Of a stretch of DNA of 64,000 bases, positions 57,040 to 64,000 are shown piece after piece. The position numbers and the translations under genes were made by a program. The stretch covers positions 2,046,001 to 2,110,000 of the forward strand of contig NC_014654.1 in assembly GCF_000166415.1 (NCBI RefSeq), written 5' to 3'. Under the pieces are notes generated by a model. That model was not told the DNA's origin, made no database searches, and saw nothing but the letters and a program-made list of their open reading frames with translations. This stretch comes from Halanaerobium hydrogeniformans. GTDB taxonomy: Bacteria > Bacillota > Halanaerobiia > Halanaerobiales > Halanaerobiaceae. Every line of letters starts with the position of its first letter. Positions within the stretch are counted from its first letter, which is position 1.

Positions 57040-58308
57040 TTAATCCATAAAACCTTCATAATGTCTCATCAGGAGTTGAGATTCAATTTGCTGCATTGTC
57101 TGTAAAGCAACACCTGTCATAATTAGTAGTGATGTACCACCAAAACTAATTGCTACTCCAGTTAATGGTCTCATAACAAATGGAAGTAGTGCAACTATCG
57201 TTAAGAAGATTGCTCCTGCTAATGTAACGCGCATTAAGACTTTATCAAGATATCTTACAGTAGAACGTCCTGGTCTTATTCCAGGAATAAACCCACCATA
57301 TTTTTTCATATTATCTGCAACTTCTTCTGGGTTAAAGGTTATAGCAGTATAAAAATAAGTAAAGAATAAGATCATCAGTCCATATAATACTAAATAAAGT
57401 GTAGAACCTGGACTAAGCATATTTGAAATTGAAGCTGCCCAATCATAAGGTAGTACTTCAGCGATTATACCCGGGAAAAGTAGCACAGATGAAGCAAAGA
57501 TAACTGGAATAACACCAGCCTGATTTACCTTCATAGGTATATGAGTACTTCTACCACCATATACTTTTCTTCCTACAATTCTTTTAGAATATTGAACCGG
57601 TATTCTTCTTTCACCCTGCTGAACAAAAATAATACCAGCAACTATAATAACTGCTAAAACACCGAAAATCATTACATTTAAGATAGAAATAGTTCCAGCC
57701 TGTAATAGTTCATATGTGTTATACATATCAGAAGGGAAACGTGAGATAATAGATGTGAAAATGATAATAGAAATACCATTTCCAATTCCTTTATCAGTAA
57801 TCTGTTCTCCCAACCACATTAAGAAAGCAGTACCTGCTGTTAAACTAGTTATAATCAAAACTATATCAAAAATACTTGGATCTGGAATTGCTCCAAAACG
57901 CTGTATATAAAGTGTAATACCAAAAGCCTGAATAACAGCTAAAACAATTGTTCCATACCTAGTATATTGGGCGATCTTTTTACGTCCTTCATTACCCTGT
58001 TTAGACAATTCTTCTAATTTAGGAATTACTACAGTCAATAACTGCAAAATAATTGAAGCGGTAATGTAGGGTGTAATACTCATAGCAAAAATCGTAAAAT
58101 TACTTAGAGCACCACCAGCAAAAAGGTCGAGAAAATCTAGAGCTCCACCAAATTGGCCTGCAAAAAGGCGCTCTTGGAGTAATGCAACATCTACACCTGG
58201 AACAGGTATATGTGCTCCCAGACGATAAACTGCCATCATAGCAAGCACAAATAAAACTTTATTTCTAAGTTCTTCTATTTTAAATACATTACTGAGAGCT
58301 TTTAGCAA
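57040..58308 (-). CDS. secY: Protein translocase subunit SecY
   Basis: This 422-residue channel protein has ten membrane helices. It begins with a RNKVLFVLAMMAVYRLGAHI segment and a plug region near GALDFLDLFAGGALSNFTIF. Cytosolic loops with RRIPVQYSKRIVGRKVYGG and PGIRPGRSTVRYL contact SecA and ribosomes. It follows rplO directly. Confidence 0.98.
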   Translation of the reverse strand: MLKALSNVFKIEELRNKVLFVLAMMAVYRLGAHIPVPGVDVALLQERLFAGQFGGALDFLDLFAGGALSNFTIFAMSITPYITASIILQLLTVVIPKLEELSKQGNEGRKKIAQYTRYGTIVLAVIQAFGITLYIQRFGAIPDPSIFDIVLIITSLTAGTAFLMWLGEQITDKGIGNGISIIIFTSIISRFPSDMYNTYELLQAGTISILNVMIFGVLAVIIVAGIIFVQQGERRIPVQYSKRIVGRKVYGGRSTHIPMKVNQAGVIPVIFASSVLLFPGIIAEVLPYDWAASISNMLSPGSTLYLVLYGLMILFFTYFYTAITFNPEEVADNMKKYGGFIPGIRPGRSTVRYLDKVLMRVTLAGAIFLTIVALLPFVMRPLTGVAISFGGTSLLIMTGVALQTMQQIESQLLMRHYEGFMD

Positions 58309-58309
58309 T

Positions 58310-58753
58310 TTAAATCACCTCTGGCTTTCCGCCAGCAGCTTCAATTTTATCTTTTGCAGAAGCTGAAAATGCGTGTGCTTTAACATTAAGTGCAACGGTT
58401 ACTTCACCTTTGCCTAATATTTTAACACCATTTTTTGCAACTTTATCGATTAAACCAGCTTCTATTAATACTTCTGGACTTATTGTATCATCAGCTGAAA
58501 ATCTATTTAATTGATAAACATTAACTATATTAAATTCTTTTTTAAATTTATTATTAAAACCTCGTTTAGGAAAACGTCTAAAAAGAGGAGTCTGTCCTCC
58601 CTCAAAAGTCAGACGAACACTACCACCGGAACGTGAATTCTGTCCATTGGCACCTCTACCAGATGTATAACCACGACCAGAACCGGTACCTCTACCAACT
58701 CTTTTGCGATCTTTTTTATATCCAGCTGCAGGTTTTAAATTGTTAAGTTTCAT
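58310..58753 (-). CDS. rplO: 50S ribosomal protein L15
   Basis: This 147-residue assembly protein has the N-terminal [20 protein letters not shown] and the glycine-rich [19 protein letters not shown], and later [18 protein letters not shown] use the ATG after a GGAGGTGTAAGG-type site. It follows rpsE by only 19 bases; the usual rpmD (L30) between them is missing. Confidence 0.98.
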   Translation of the reverse strand: MKLNNLKPAAGYKKDRKRVGRGTGSGRGYTSGRGANGQNSRSGGSVRLTFEGGQTPLFRRFPKRGFNNKFKKEFNIVNVYQLNRFSADDTISPEVLIEAGLIDKVAKNGVKILGKGEVTVALNVKAHAFSASAKDKIEAAGGKPEVI

Positions 58754-58772
58754 CCTTACACCTCCTTCTATA

Positions 58773-59273
58773 TTATCCAATTAATTCTTCAACAGATTTG
58801 CCTCTTAATTTGGCAACTTCTTCTGCACTTTTTAATTCTTTAAGACCAGTCATTGTAGCATTGATCATATTAATCGGATTTGATGTACCAAGAGATTTTG
58901 TTAAAATATCACTAATACCAGCAAGTTCAATTACCGCTCTTACAGGACCTCCTGCAATTACACCAGTACCAGGTGCAGCTGGTTTTAAAAGAACTCTTCC
59001 AGCTCCAAATACTCCAGTTATTTCATGTGGAATAGTAGTATCTACAATAGGTACTTTAATAATCTCTTTTTTCGCTGCATCAATACCTTTTCTGATGGCT
59101 TCAGGTACTTCATTAGCTTTACCGATACCTGCACCAACATGGCCGTCTTCATCACCTACAACAACTAAAGCACTGAAGCTAAATCTACGGCCACCTTTTA
59201 CAACCTTGGAAACACGATTAATATTTACTACTCGTTCATCAAGGTTGAGTTTGCTTGCATCTATTTTTTTCAT
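58773..59273 (-). CDS. rpsE: 30S ribosomal protein S5
   Basis: This 166-residue decoding-accuracy protein has [40 protein letters not shown] and [20 protein letters not shown]. It sits between rplR and rplO. Confidence 0.98.
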   Translation of the reverse strand: MKKIDASKLNLDERVVNINRVSKVVKGGRRFSFSALVVVGDEDGHVGAGIGKANEVPEAIRKGIDAAKKEIIKVPIVDTTIPHEITGVFGAGRVLLKPAAPGTGVIAGGPVRAVIELAGISDILTKSLGTSNPINMINATMTGLKELKSAEEVAKLRGKSVEELIG

Positions 59274-59289
59274 TAATTTACCTCCTTAT

Positions 59290-59646
59290 TTAAAACTTTA
59301 GCCCTTCTTCTCGGGCAGAATCAGCCAGAGCTTTAACTCGACCGTGATATTTATAACCACTTCTATCAAATACAACTGTATCAATTTCTTTTTCCAGAGC
59401 TCTTTGTGCAACAAGTTTACCAACTTTTGCAGCAGCTTCTTTATTACTTGCTACATCAACTTCATCGCGCAAAACTGGATCAAGAGTAGATGCAGAAGCA
59501 ATGGTTTCTCCAGAAAGGTCATCTATAATTTGTACATATATATGCTTTAAACTGCGGGTTACATTCATTCTTGGACGATCAGGTGTTCCCACAACTTTAT
59601 TTCTAATTCTTTGATGGCGTTTTATTCTTGCTTCTCTTTTACCCAT
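59290..59646 (-). CDS. rplR: 50S ribosomal protein L18
   Basis: This 118-residue 5S rRNA-binding protein has [29 protein letters not shown] and the C-terminal [21 protein letters not shown] use the ATG at 59646 because the in-frame GTG nine bases earlier overlaps the AAAGGAG ribosome-binding site. Confidence 0.97.
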   Translation of the reverse strand: MGKREARIKRHQRIRNKVVGTPDRPRMNVTRSLKHIYVQIIDDLSGETIASASTLDPVLRDEVDVASNKEAAAKVGKLVAQRALEKEIDTVVFDRSGYKYHGRVKALADSAREEGLKF

Positions 59647-59664
59647 CAGACTCACTCCTTTCTA

Positions 59665-60198
59665 TTAACCAGTTTTACCTACCTTACGTCTAATATGTTC
59701 TCCAACATATTTAATACCTTTCCCTTTATAAGGCTCTGGTTTCCTTACTTCACGAATTTTAGCCGCTGTATCACCAACAAGCTGTTTATCAATACCTTTT
59801 ACGGTAATATTAGTATTTTTTTCAACTTCAAACTCAATTTCTCCTTCAGCTTCAATAATTACTGGATGAGAGTAACCAACCTCAAGTTTTAATTTATTAC
59901 CCTGCACCTGAGCACTGTATCCAACACCTACCATCTCAAGTTTTTTCTCAAAGCCTTTAGTAACACCGTTAACCATGCTTTCAATTAAACTTCTAACAAG
60001 TCCGTGCATAGAACGAGATTCGATGTCATCGCCATTACGCTCAACAATTATTTCATTATCTTCAACTTTAATATCAATACCAGCTTTAAATTCTCTTTCT
60101 AATTCGCCTTTTGGTCCTTTTACTGTGACCTTCTGGCCGTCAACGCTAACATCAACTTTTTCCGGTATTTCTATAGGTAGTTTACCAATACGTGACAT
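59665..60198 (-). CDS. rplF: 50S ribosomal protein L6
   Basis: This 177-residue protein near the factor-binding site has [27 protein letters not shown] and the C-terminal [20 protein letters not shown]. The ATG follows GGAGGTGAAATTT; an in-frame GTG inside that site is not used in this call. Confidence 0.98.
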   Translation of the reverse strand: MSRIGKLPIEIPEKVDVSVDGQKVTVKGPKGELEREFKAGIDIKVEDNEIIVERNGDDIESRSMHGLVRSLIESMVNGVTKGFEKKLEMVGVGYSAQVQGNKLKLEVGYSHPVIIEAEGEIEFEVEKNTNITVKGIDKQLVGDTAAKIREVRKPEPYKGKGIKYVGEHIRRKVGKTG

Positions 60199-60237
60199 AA
60201 ATTTCACCTCCGTAGATTTTATCTTAAAAGTTCTCCC

Positions 60238-60636
60238 TTACCATACATAGCAGAGAACTTCTCCACCGATTCCTTTTTCTCTGGCTTCTTTATCACTCAT
60301 AACACCCTGAGAAGTAGAAATTACGGCTATACCAAGACCACCGAGTACTCTAGGAACTTCATCTTTATTTACATATACTCTTAAGCCTGGTTTTGAAATT
60401 CTTTTTAATCCAGTAATTACTTTTTCATCATTTTCTCCATATTTTAAATATACACGAATCATATTTTGAGGCTTTCTTTCTACTAATTTTACATCAGAAA
60501 TAAAACCTTCTCTTTTAAGCAGTTCACCAATATTATTTTTAATATTTGAAGCAGGTATATCTACTCTGCCTTTACCCACACTATTTGCGTTACGAATCCG
60601 GGTCAGCATGTCTGCTATTGGATCTGTTATATTCAT
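60238..60636 (-). CDS. rpsH: 30S ribosomal protein S8
   Basis: This 132-residue 16S rRNA-binding protein, a translational repressor of the spc operon in some bacteria, has [20 protein letters not shown] and [20 protein letters not shown]. The C-terminus is the conserved [20 protein letters not shown] region. Confidence 0.98.
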   Translation of the reverse strand: MNITDPIADMLTRIRNANSVGKGRVDIPASNIKNNIGELLKREGFISDVKLVERKPQNMIRVYLKYGENDEKVITGLKRISKPGLRVYVNKDEVPRVLGGLGIAVISTSQGVMSDKEAREKGIGGEVLCYVW

Positions 60637-60656
60637 TTACAAACCTCCTTCCAGTT

Positions 60657-60842
60657 TTACCAGCTTGCTTTTTTAACTCCAGGAATTTCGCCTTTATGGG
60701 CTAATTCACGGAAACAAATTCTACAAAGATCAAACTTTCTCATATACCCACGTGAACGACCACATCTATTACAGCGATTCACTTTACGTGTTTCATGCTT
60801 AGGCTCTTTGTTGGCCTTTTCAATTAAAGCTTTACGTGCCAA
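60657..60842 (-). CDS. rpsN: 30S ribosomal protein S14, zinc-binding type
   Basis: This 61-residue short S14 (type Z) has two CxxC pairs, CNRCGR and CRICFRE, for zinc. It ends in [15 protein letters not shown]. Its place between rplE and rpsH is standard. Confidence 0.98.
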   Translation of the reverse strand: MARKALIEKANKEPKHETRKVNRCNRCGRSRGYMRKFDLCRICFRELAHKGEIPGVKKASW

Positions 60843-60871
60843 AACTAAAACCTCCTTCAGTTTATAGGTCT

Positions 60872-61411
60872 TTATTTCTTAAAAGGCATTCCCATTATTG
60901 ATAATAATTCGAATGCTTCTTCATCTGTTTCAGCAGAAGTAACTATAGTAATTTCCATTCCATGGACATTATCTACATCATCAATATTAATTTCTGGAAA
61001 AACAGTGTGTTCACTTATTCCAAGACTGTAATTACCTCTTCCATCAAATGACTTAGGAGATACTCCTCTAAAGTCACGAATACGAGGCATAGTAATATTT
61101 ATAAGTTTGTACAAAAACTCATACATATACTCACCACGCAGGGTAACCTTAACTCCTACAGGCATTCCCTCTCTAATTTTAAAATTAGCAATGGATTTTT
61201 TTGCCCTTGTAACTGTAGGATTCTGCCCGGTTATTCTGGCAACCTCATCTACAACAGTATCCAGAAGTTTAGTATCTTCTTTAGCATCACCTAACCCAAC
61301 ATTGACAACAACTTTTTCTAATTTTGGAGCTTCCATAACATTATTGTATGAAAACTTCTCAACTAGTTGGGGTAGAATTTCTTCTCTATATTCTGTAGCT
61401 AATACTGACAT
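60872..61411 (-). CDS. rplE: 50S ribosomal protein L5
   Basis: This 179-residue 5S rRNA-binding protein has the motifs [37 protein letters not shown] and [11 protein letters not shown]. The chosen ATG follows AAGGAGGTCCAGAA; an in-frame start 18 bases earlier lies at the ribosome-binding site. Confidence 0.98.
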   Translation of the reverse strand: MSVLATEYREEILPQLVEKFSYNNVMEAPKLEKVVVNVGLGDAKEDTKLLDTVVDEVARITGQNPTVTRAKKSIANFKIREGMPVGVKVTLRGEYMYEFLYKLINITMPRIRDFRGVSPKSFDGRGNYSLGISEHTVFPEINIDDVDNVHGMEITIVTSAETDEEAFELLSIMGMPFKK

Positions 61412-61432
61412 TTCTGGACCTCCTTCCAATTA

Positions 61433-61747
61433 TTATTTATCAATTATTTCATCACATTGTTTGCATTTTCTAACTTTTGTTCCATCATCTAAATATTCAG
61501 CTCCAACCCTGGTTTTCTCATCACAACGGGGGCAGACGAGTTGAACATTTGAAGCATGTATTGGTGCTTCATTTTCAATAATTCCACCCTGTGGCATATC
61601 CTGGGTAGGACTCATATGACGATGTACAATATTAACTTCTTCCACAATGACACGGTCTTTTTTTGGTATAACACTCAAAATTTCACCGCGTTTTCCTCTA
61701 TCCTTACCTGTGATAACTTCCACAGTATCACCTTTTTTTATTCTCAA
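61433..61747 (-). CDS. rplX: 50S ribosomal protein L24
   Basis: This 104-residue assembly-initiating protein has the KOW motif KKGDTVEVITGKDRGKRGEI. A C-terminal CPRCDEKTRVG...CKQCDEI pair of CxxC motifs suggests zinc binding, as in several Firmicutes. Confidence 0.98.
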   Translation of the reverse strand: MRIKKGDTVEVITGKDRGKRGEILSVIPKKDRVIVEEVNIVHRHMSPTQDMPQGGIIENEAPIHASNVQLVCPRCDEKTRVGAEYLDDGTKVRKCKQCDEIIDK

Positions 61748-61761
61748 TCTAATCCCCTCCT

Positions 61762-62130
61762 TTATAATACCTCCGGTGCAAGGGAGATAATCTTCATAAA
61801 ATTCTTTTCCCTCAATTCACGGGTCACAGGACCAAAAATACGTGTACCCTTAGGATTATTATTATCATCTATAATAACTGCTGCATTTTCATCAAATTTA
61901 ATGTAGGTGCCGTCTCTGCGTTTTAAAGGTTTTTTGGTTCTAACAATAACTGCTCTTGCTACCTCACCTTTTTTTACCATTCCATCTGGAATAGCTTCTT
62001 TCACACTGACAATAATTTCATCTCCAATTTTAGCATATTTCTTTTTGGAGCCGCCAAGTACTTTAACACATAATAGTTCACGGGCACCTGAATTATCCGC
62101 GACTTTCAAACGGCTTTCAGATTGTATCAT
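61762..62130 (-). CDS. rplN: 50S ribosomal protein L14
   Basis: This 122-residue subunit-interface protein has [35 protein letters not shown] and [20 protein letters not shown]. It is of normal length and lies between rpsQ and rplX. Confidence 0.98.
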   Translation of the reverse strand: MIQSESRLKVADNSGARELLCVKVLGGSKKKYAKIGDEIIVSVKEAIPDGMVKKGEVARAVIVRTKKPLKRRDGTYIKFDENAAVIIDDNNNPKGTRIFGPVTRELREKNFMKIISLAPEVL

Positions 62131-62159
62131 TTTCAGGCCCTCCTTTCTACTAACAGGAC

Positions 62160-62414
62160 TTATTTTGCTTTTTCAAGAATTTCAATTAAACGCCATCTTT
62201 TTGTTTTACTTAAGGGGCGAGTTTCCATGATTTTAACTTTGTCACCTTCATTACAAACATTTTCTTCATCATGTGCTGTATATTTTTTTGTTTTCTTAAT
62301 TACCCTTTTATATTCAGGATGCTGAGTTCTTCTTTCAACAGCAACAGTTATTGTTTTGTCTCTTTTGTCACTGACAACGATCCCTACTCTTTCTTTACGA
62401 TTATTTCTTTCCAT
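62160..62414 (-). CDS. rpsQ: 30S ribosomal protein S17
   Basis: This 84-residue OB-fold 16S rRNA-binding protein has [40 protein letters not shown] and [16 protein letters not shown]. Confidence 0.98.
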   Translation of the reverse strand: MERNNRKERVGIVVSDKRDKTITVAVERRTQHPEYKRVIKKTKKYTAHDEENVCNEGDKVKIMETRPLSKTKRWRLIEILEKAK

Positions 62415-62438
62415 GAGAAACCTCCTTTCAAAAAAGAA

Positions 62439-62654
62439 TTATGCCCTTTCTAAATTAAGTTCTCTTTCCCGCAAAATTGTTTTAATTCGGGCAATAATCC
62501 TCTTAACCTCTTTGATCCGCATTGGATTATCCAGCTGTGCTGTTGCATGCTGAAAGCGGAGGTTAAATAATTCTTCTTTAAATTCGCGGGCTTTTTGTTC
62601 TAACTCTGCTTCAGTTAAATTTCTTAATTCATCAGCTCTCATCGGCCTCACCAT
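62439..62654 (-). CDS. rpmC: 50S ribosomal protein L29
   Basis: This roughly 70-residue protein near the exit tunnel has [20 protein letters not shown] and [20 protein letters not shown]. An ATG at 62642 aligns better with other L29 starts, but the ATG at 62654 is better spaced from AGAGGG, so the start is uncertain. It overlaps rplP. Confidence 0.96.
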   Translation of the reverse strand: MVRPMRADELRNLTEAELEQKAREFKEELFNLRFQHATAQLDNPMRIKEVKRIIARIKTILRERELNLERA

Positions 62655-63066
62655 CCATTCCCTCTCTTGCTACAAATTTTGTTTTAATTGGCAGTTTGTG
62701 AGATGCAAGCCGCATTGCTTCTCTGGCAACCTCTTCTGGAACACCAGCTAGCTCAAACATAATTCTCCCAGGCTTAACTACTGCTACCCATTTTTCCGGA
62801 GCACCTTTACCACTACCCATTCTAGTTTCGGCTGGCTTAGCTGTTACCGGTTTATCTGGAAAAATCTTTATCCATACCTTACCTCCACGTTTAATGCTTC
62901 TAGTAAGGGCAACACGAGCAGCTTCTATCTGTCTATTGGTTATCCACACGGGTTCTAAAGCCTGTAGGCCATATTCACCAAAGGTGATTTCTGTACCCCG
63001 TACAGCTTTACCTTTCATTCTTCCTCTCATTTGCTTACGATGTTTAACTCTTTTTGGTACTAACAT
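62632..63066 (-). CDS. rplP: 50S ribosomal protein L16
   Basis: This 144-residue protein near the peptidyl transferase centre has [40 protein letters not shown] and [20 protein letters not shown]. The ATG follows GGAAAGGAGG. Confidence 0.98.
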   Translation of the reverse strand: MLVPKRVKHRKQMRGRMKGKAVRGTEITFGEYGLQALEPVWITNRQIEAARVALTRSIKRGGKVWIKIFPDKPVTAKPAETRMGSGKGAPEKWVAVVKPGRIMFELAGVPEEVAREAMRLASHKLPIKTKFVAREGMDGEADES

Positions 63067-63095
63067 CAAAGAGCCTCCTTTCCTGCATAATCTAT

Positions 63096-63737
63096 CTATT
63101 CGTCTATCTCGGGAAGTATTTCTCCCTTATTAATCCATACTTTAACTCCAATTGTACCATATGTTGTATCAGCTTCTGCAAAACCATAATCGATATCTGC
63201 TCTTAAAGTATGCAGTGGAACACTACCTTGACTGTAACCTTCACGTCTTGCCATTTCGGCTCCACCTAAACGGCCACTGCTCTGCACCTTAAAACCTTCA
63301 GCACCCATGCGCATTGCACGGTTTAATGCCTGTTTCATAGCTCTACGAAAGGAAATCCTTCTTACAAGCTGTGCAGCTATATTTTCAGCTACTAATTGAG
63401 CATTCATTTCTGGATCTTCTACTTCTACAACATTTATCTGAACAGTTCTACCTGTTAAAGTTTCTACTTCATTTCTTAAAGCCTCTACTTCAGAACCACC
63501 GCGACCGATAACCATACCAGGTCTAGCAGTATGGACATCAAGTTTAAGTCTGTTAGCAGCTCTTTCTATAACAATTCTAGAAATTCCAGCTTCATACATC
63601 TTCTCCTTAACATGATTGCGGATCTCCTGGTCTTCTTTTAAAAGTTTGGAATAATCTTGTTTATCTGCATACCATTTTGCATCCCAATCTTTAATAACTC
63701 CGACTCGGAGACCATGTGGATTTACTTTTTGACCCAA
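63096..63737 (-). CDS. rpsC: 30S ribosomal protein S3
   Basis: This 213-residue mRNA-entry protein has [20 protein letters not shown], the KH-domain [20 protein letters not shown] and the C-terminal [20 protein letters not shown]. It starts 3 bases after the rplV stop. Confidence 0.98.
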   Translation of the reverse strand: MGQKVNPHGLRVGVIKDWDAKWYADKQDYSKLLKEDQEIRNHVKEKMYEAGISRIVIERAANRLKLDVHTARPGMVIGRGGSEVEALRNEVETLTGRTVQINVVEVEDPEMNAQLVAENIAAQLVRRISFRRAMKQALNRAMRMGAEGFKVQSSGRLGGAEMARREGYSQGSVPLHTLRADIDYGFAEADTTYGTIGVKVWINKGEILPEIDE

Positions 63738-63740
63738 GTT

Positions 63741-64000
63741 CTATCCCTCCTTTTGATCGCTTAAAACGACTGTGATATGACTAGTTCTTTTTTTGATAGG
63801 GCTAGCCTGACCCTGTGCACGTGGTTTCCATCTTTTCATAGTAGGACCTTCATTAACAAAAGCTTCTTTAACAATCAGGTCATCTACGAACATATCATGA
63901 TTATTTTCAGCATTTGCTACAGCTGAATTTAATACTTTTTCTACCATTTTAGCAGCTTTTTTTGGTGTATTCTTTAAAATTGCAACTGCTGTATTAACAT
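63741..64000 (-). CDS. rplV: 50S ribosomal protein L22 (5' end outside window)
   Basis: The frame is open to the window edge and reads through [20 protein letters not shown] and [20 protein letters not shown] to [15 protein letters not shown]. The start codon and first residues lie beyond the window. L22 lines the exit tunnel. Further S10-operon genes are expected upstream. Confidence 0.96.
   Translation of the reverse strand, partial: VNTAVAILKNTPKKAAKMVEKVLNSAVANAENNHDMFVDDLIVKEAFVNEGPTMKRWKPRAQGQASPIKKRTSHITVVLSDQKEG

Noticed and set aside
58798-59301. 167-codon plus-strand frame opposite rpsE
   Set aside because: It is a long frame only because of the codon bias of rpsE; its product resembles no protein I know.

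Overview
The window comes from a strictly anaerobic, AT-rich bacterium of the Firmicutes/Halanaerobiaeota type. The evidence is a CIRCE-controlled groESL pair, a glmS ribozyme, the cdaA-cdaR-glmM-glmS order, a zinc-type S14, ECF transporter genes at the end of the ribosomal cluster, a pyruvate phosphate dikinase with its regulator, and an NADH-linked electron-bifurcating [FeFe] hydrogenase locus. The overall character fits Halanaerobium or a close relative, but I infer this from gene content and style only; no search was run. Almost every gene lies on the minus strand, so operons read from high to low coordinates. Only two genes are on the plus strand: a flavoprotein at 8279 and a small membrane protein at 44687. 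I found no tRNA or rRNA gene, CRISPR array or insertion sequence.

Layout from low to high coordinates: recJ (cut by the window start) follows a three-gene helicase/nuclease set that looks like AddAB with its single nuclease domain on a separate polypeptide, preceded by a DUF456 membrane protein (1-7418). Next come a 1-Cys peroxiredoxin, a plus-strand COG2509 flavoprotein, guaA-yerC, and the PPDK regulator-ppdK pair (7575-15218). groES-groEL follow with a perfect CIRCE (15535-17754). Then a proB-proA-proC-tsaE-tsaB-tsaD-radical SAM/PDZ run (17914-24718) and a stand-alone glucose-type EIIA. The hydrogenase operon (25462-33710) encodes the trimeric bifurcating enzyme plus a sensor-type hydrogenase paralogue, two GHKL ATPases, two DRTGG proteins and a PHP protein. 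A MazEF-type toxin-antitoxin operon carries an extra 48-residue protein that was not an obvious call (33868-34682). After it come a helicase with a DbpA-like N-terminal domain, dcd, nnr and acpS. Cell-wall precursor and c-di-AMP genes with a glmS ribozyme occupy 39767-44516. An AmmeMemoRadiSam operon lies at 45622-47981. From 48069 to the end is the ribosomal block: rpsI-rplM, truA-ecfT-ecfA2-ecfA1, the alpha/spc genes, and part of the S10 operon ending inside rplV.

The points most worth following up are the split AddAB-like set, the mini-antitoxin upstream of mazEF, the DbpA-domain helicase fusion, the hydrogenase-derived sensor with altered active-site residues, a perfect 24-bp palindrome in front of acpS, and a radical SAM enzyme with an unusual SAM-PDZ-DUF512 domain order. 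Several sigma-A-type promoters are visible; the mazEF one matches the consensus hexamers exactly with 17-bp spacing.
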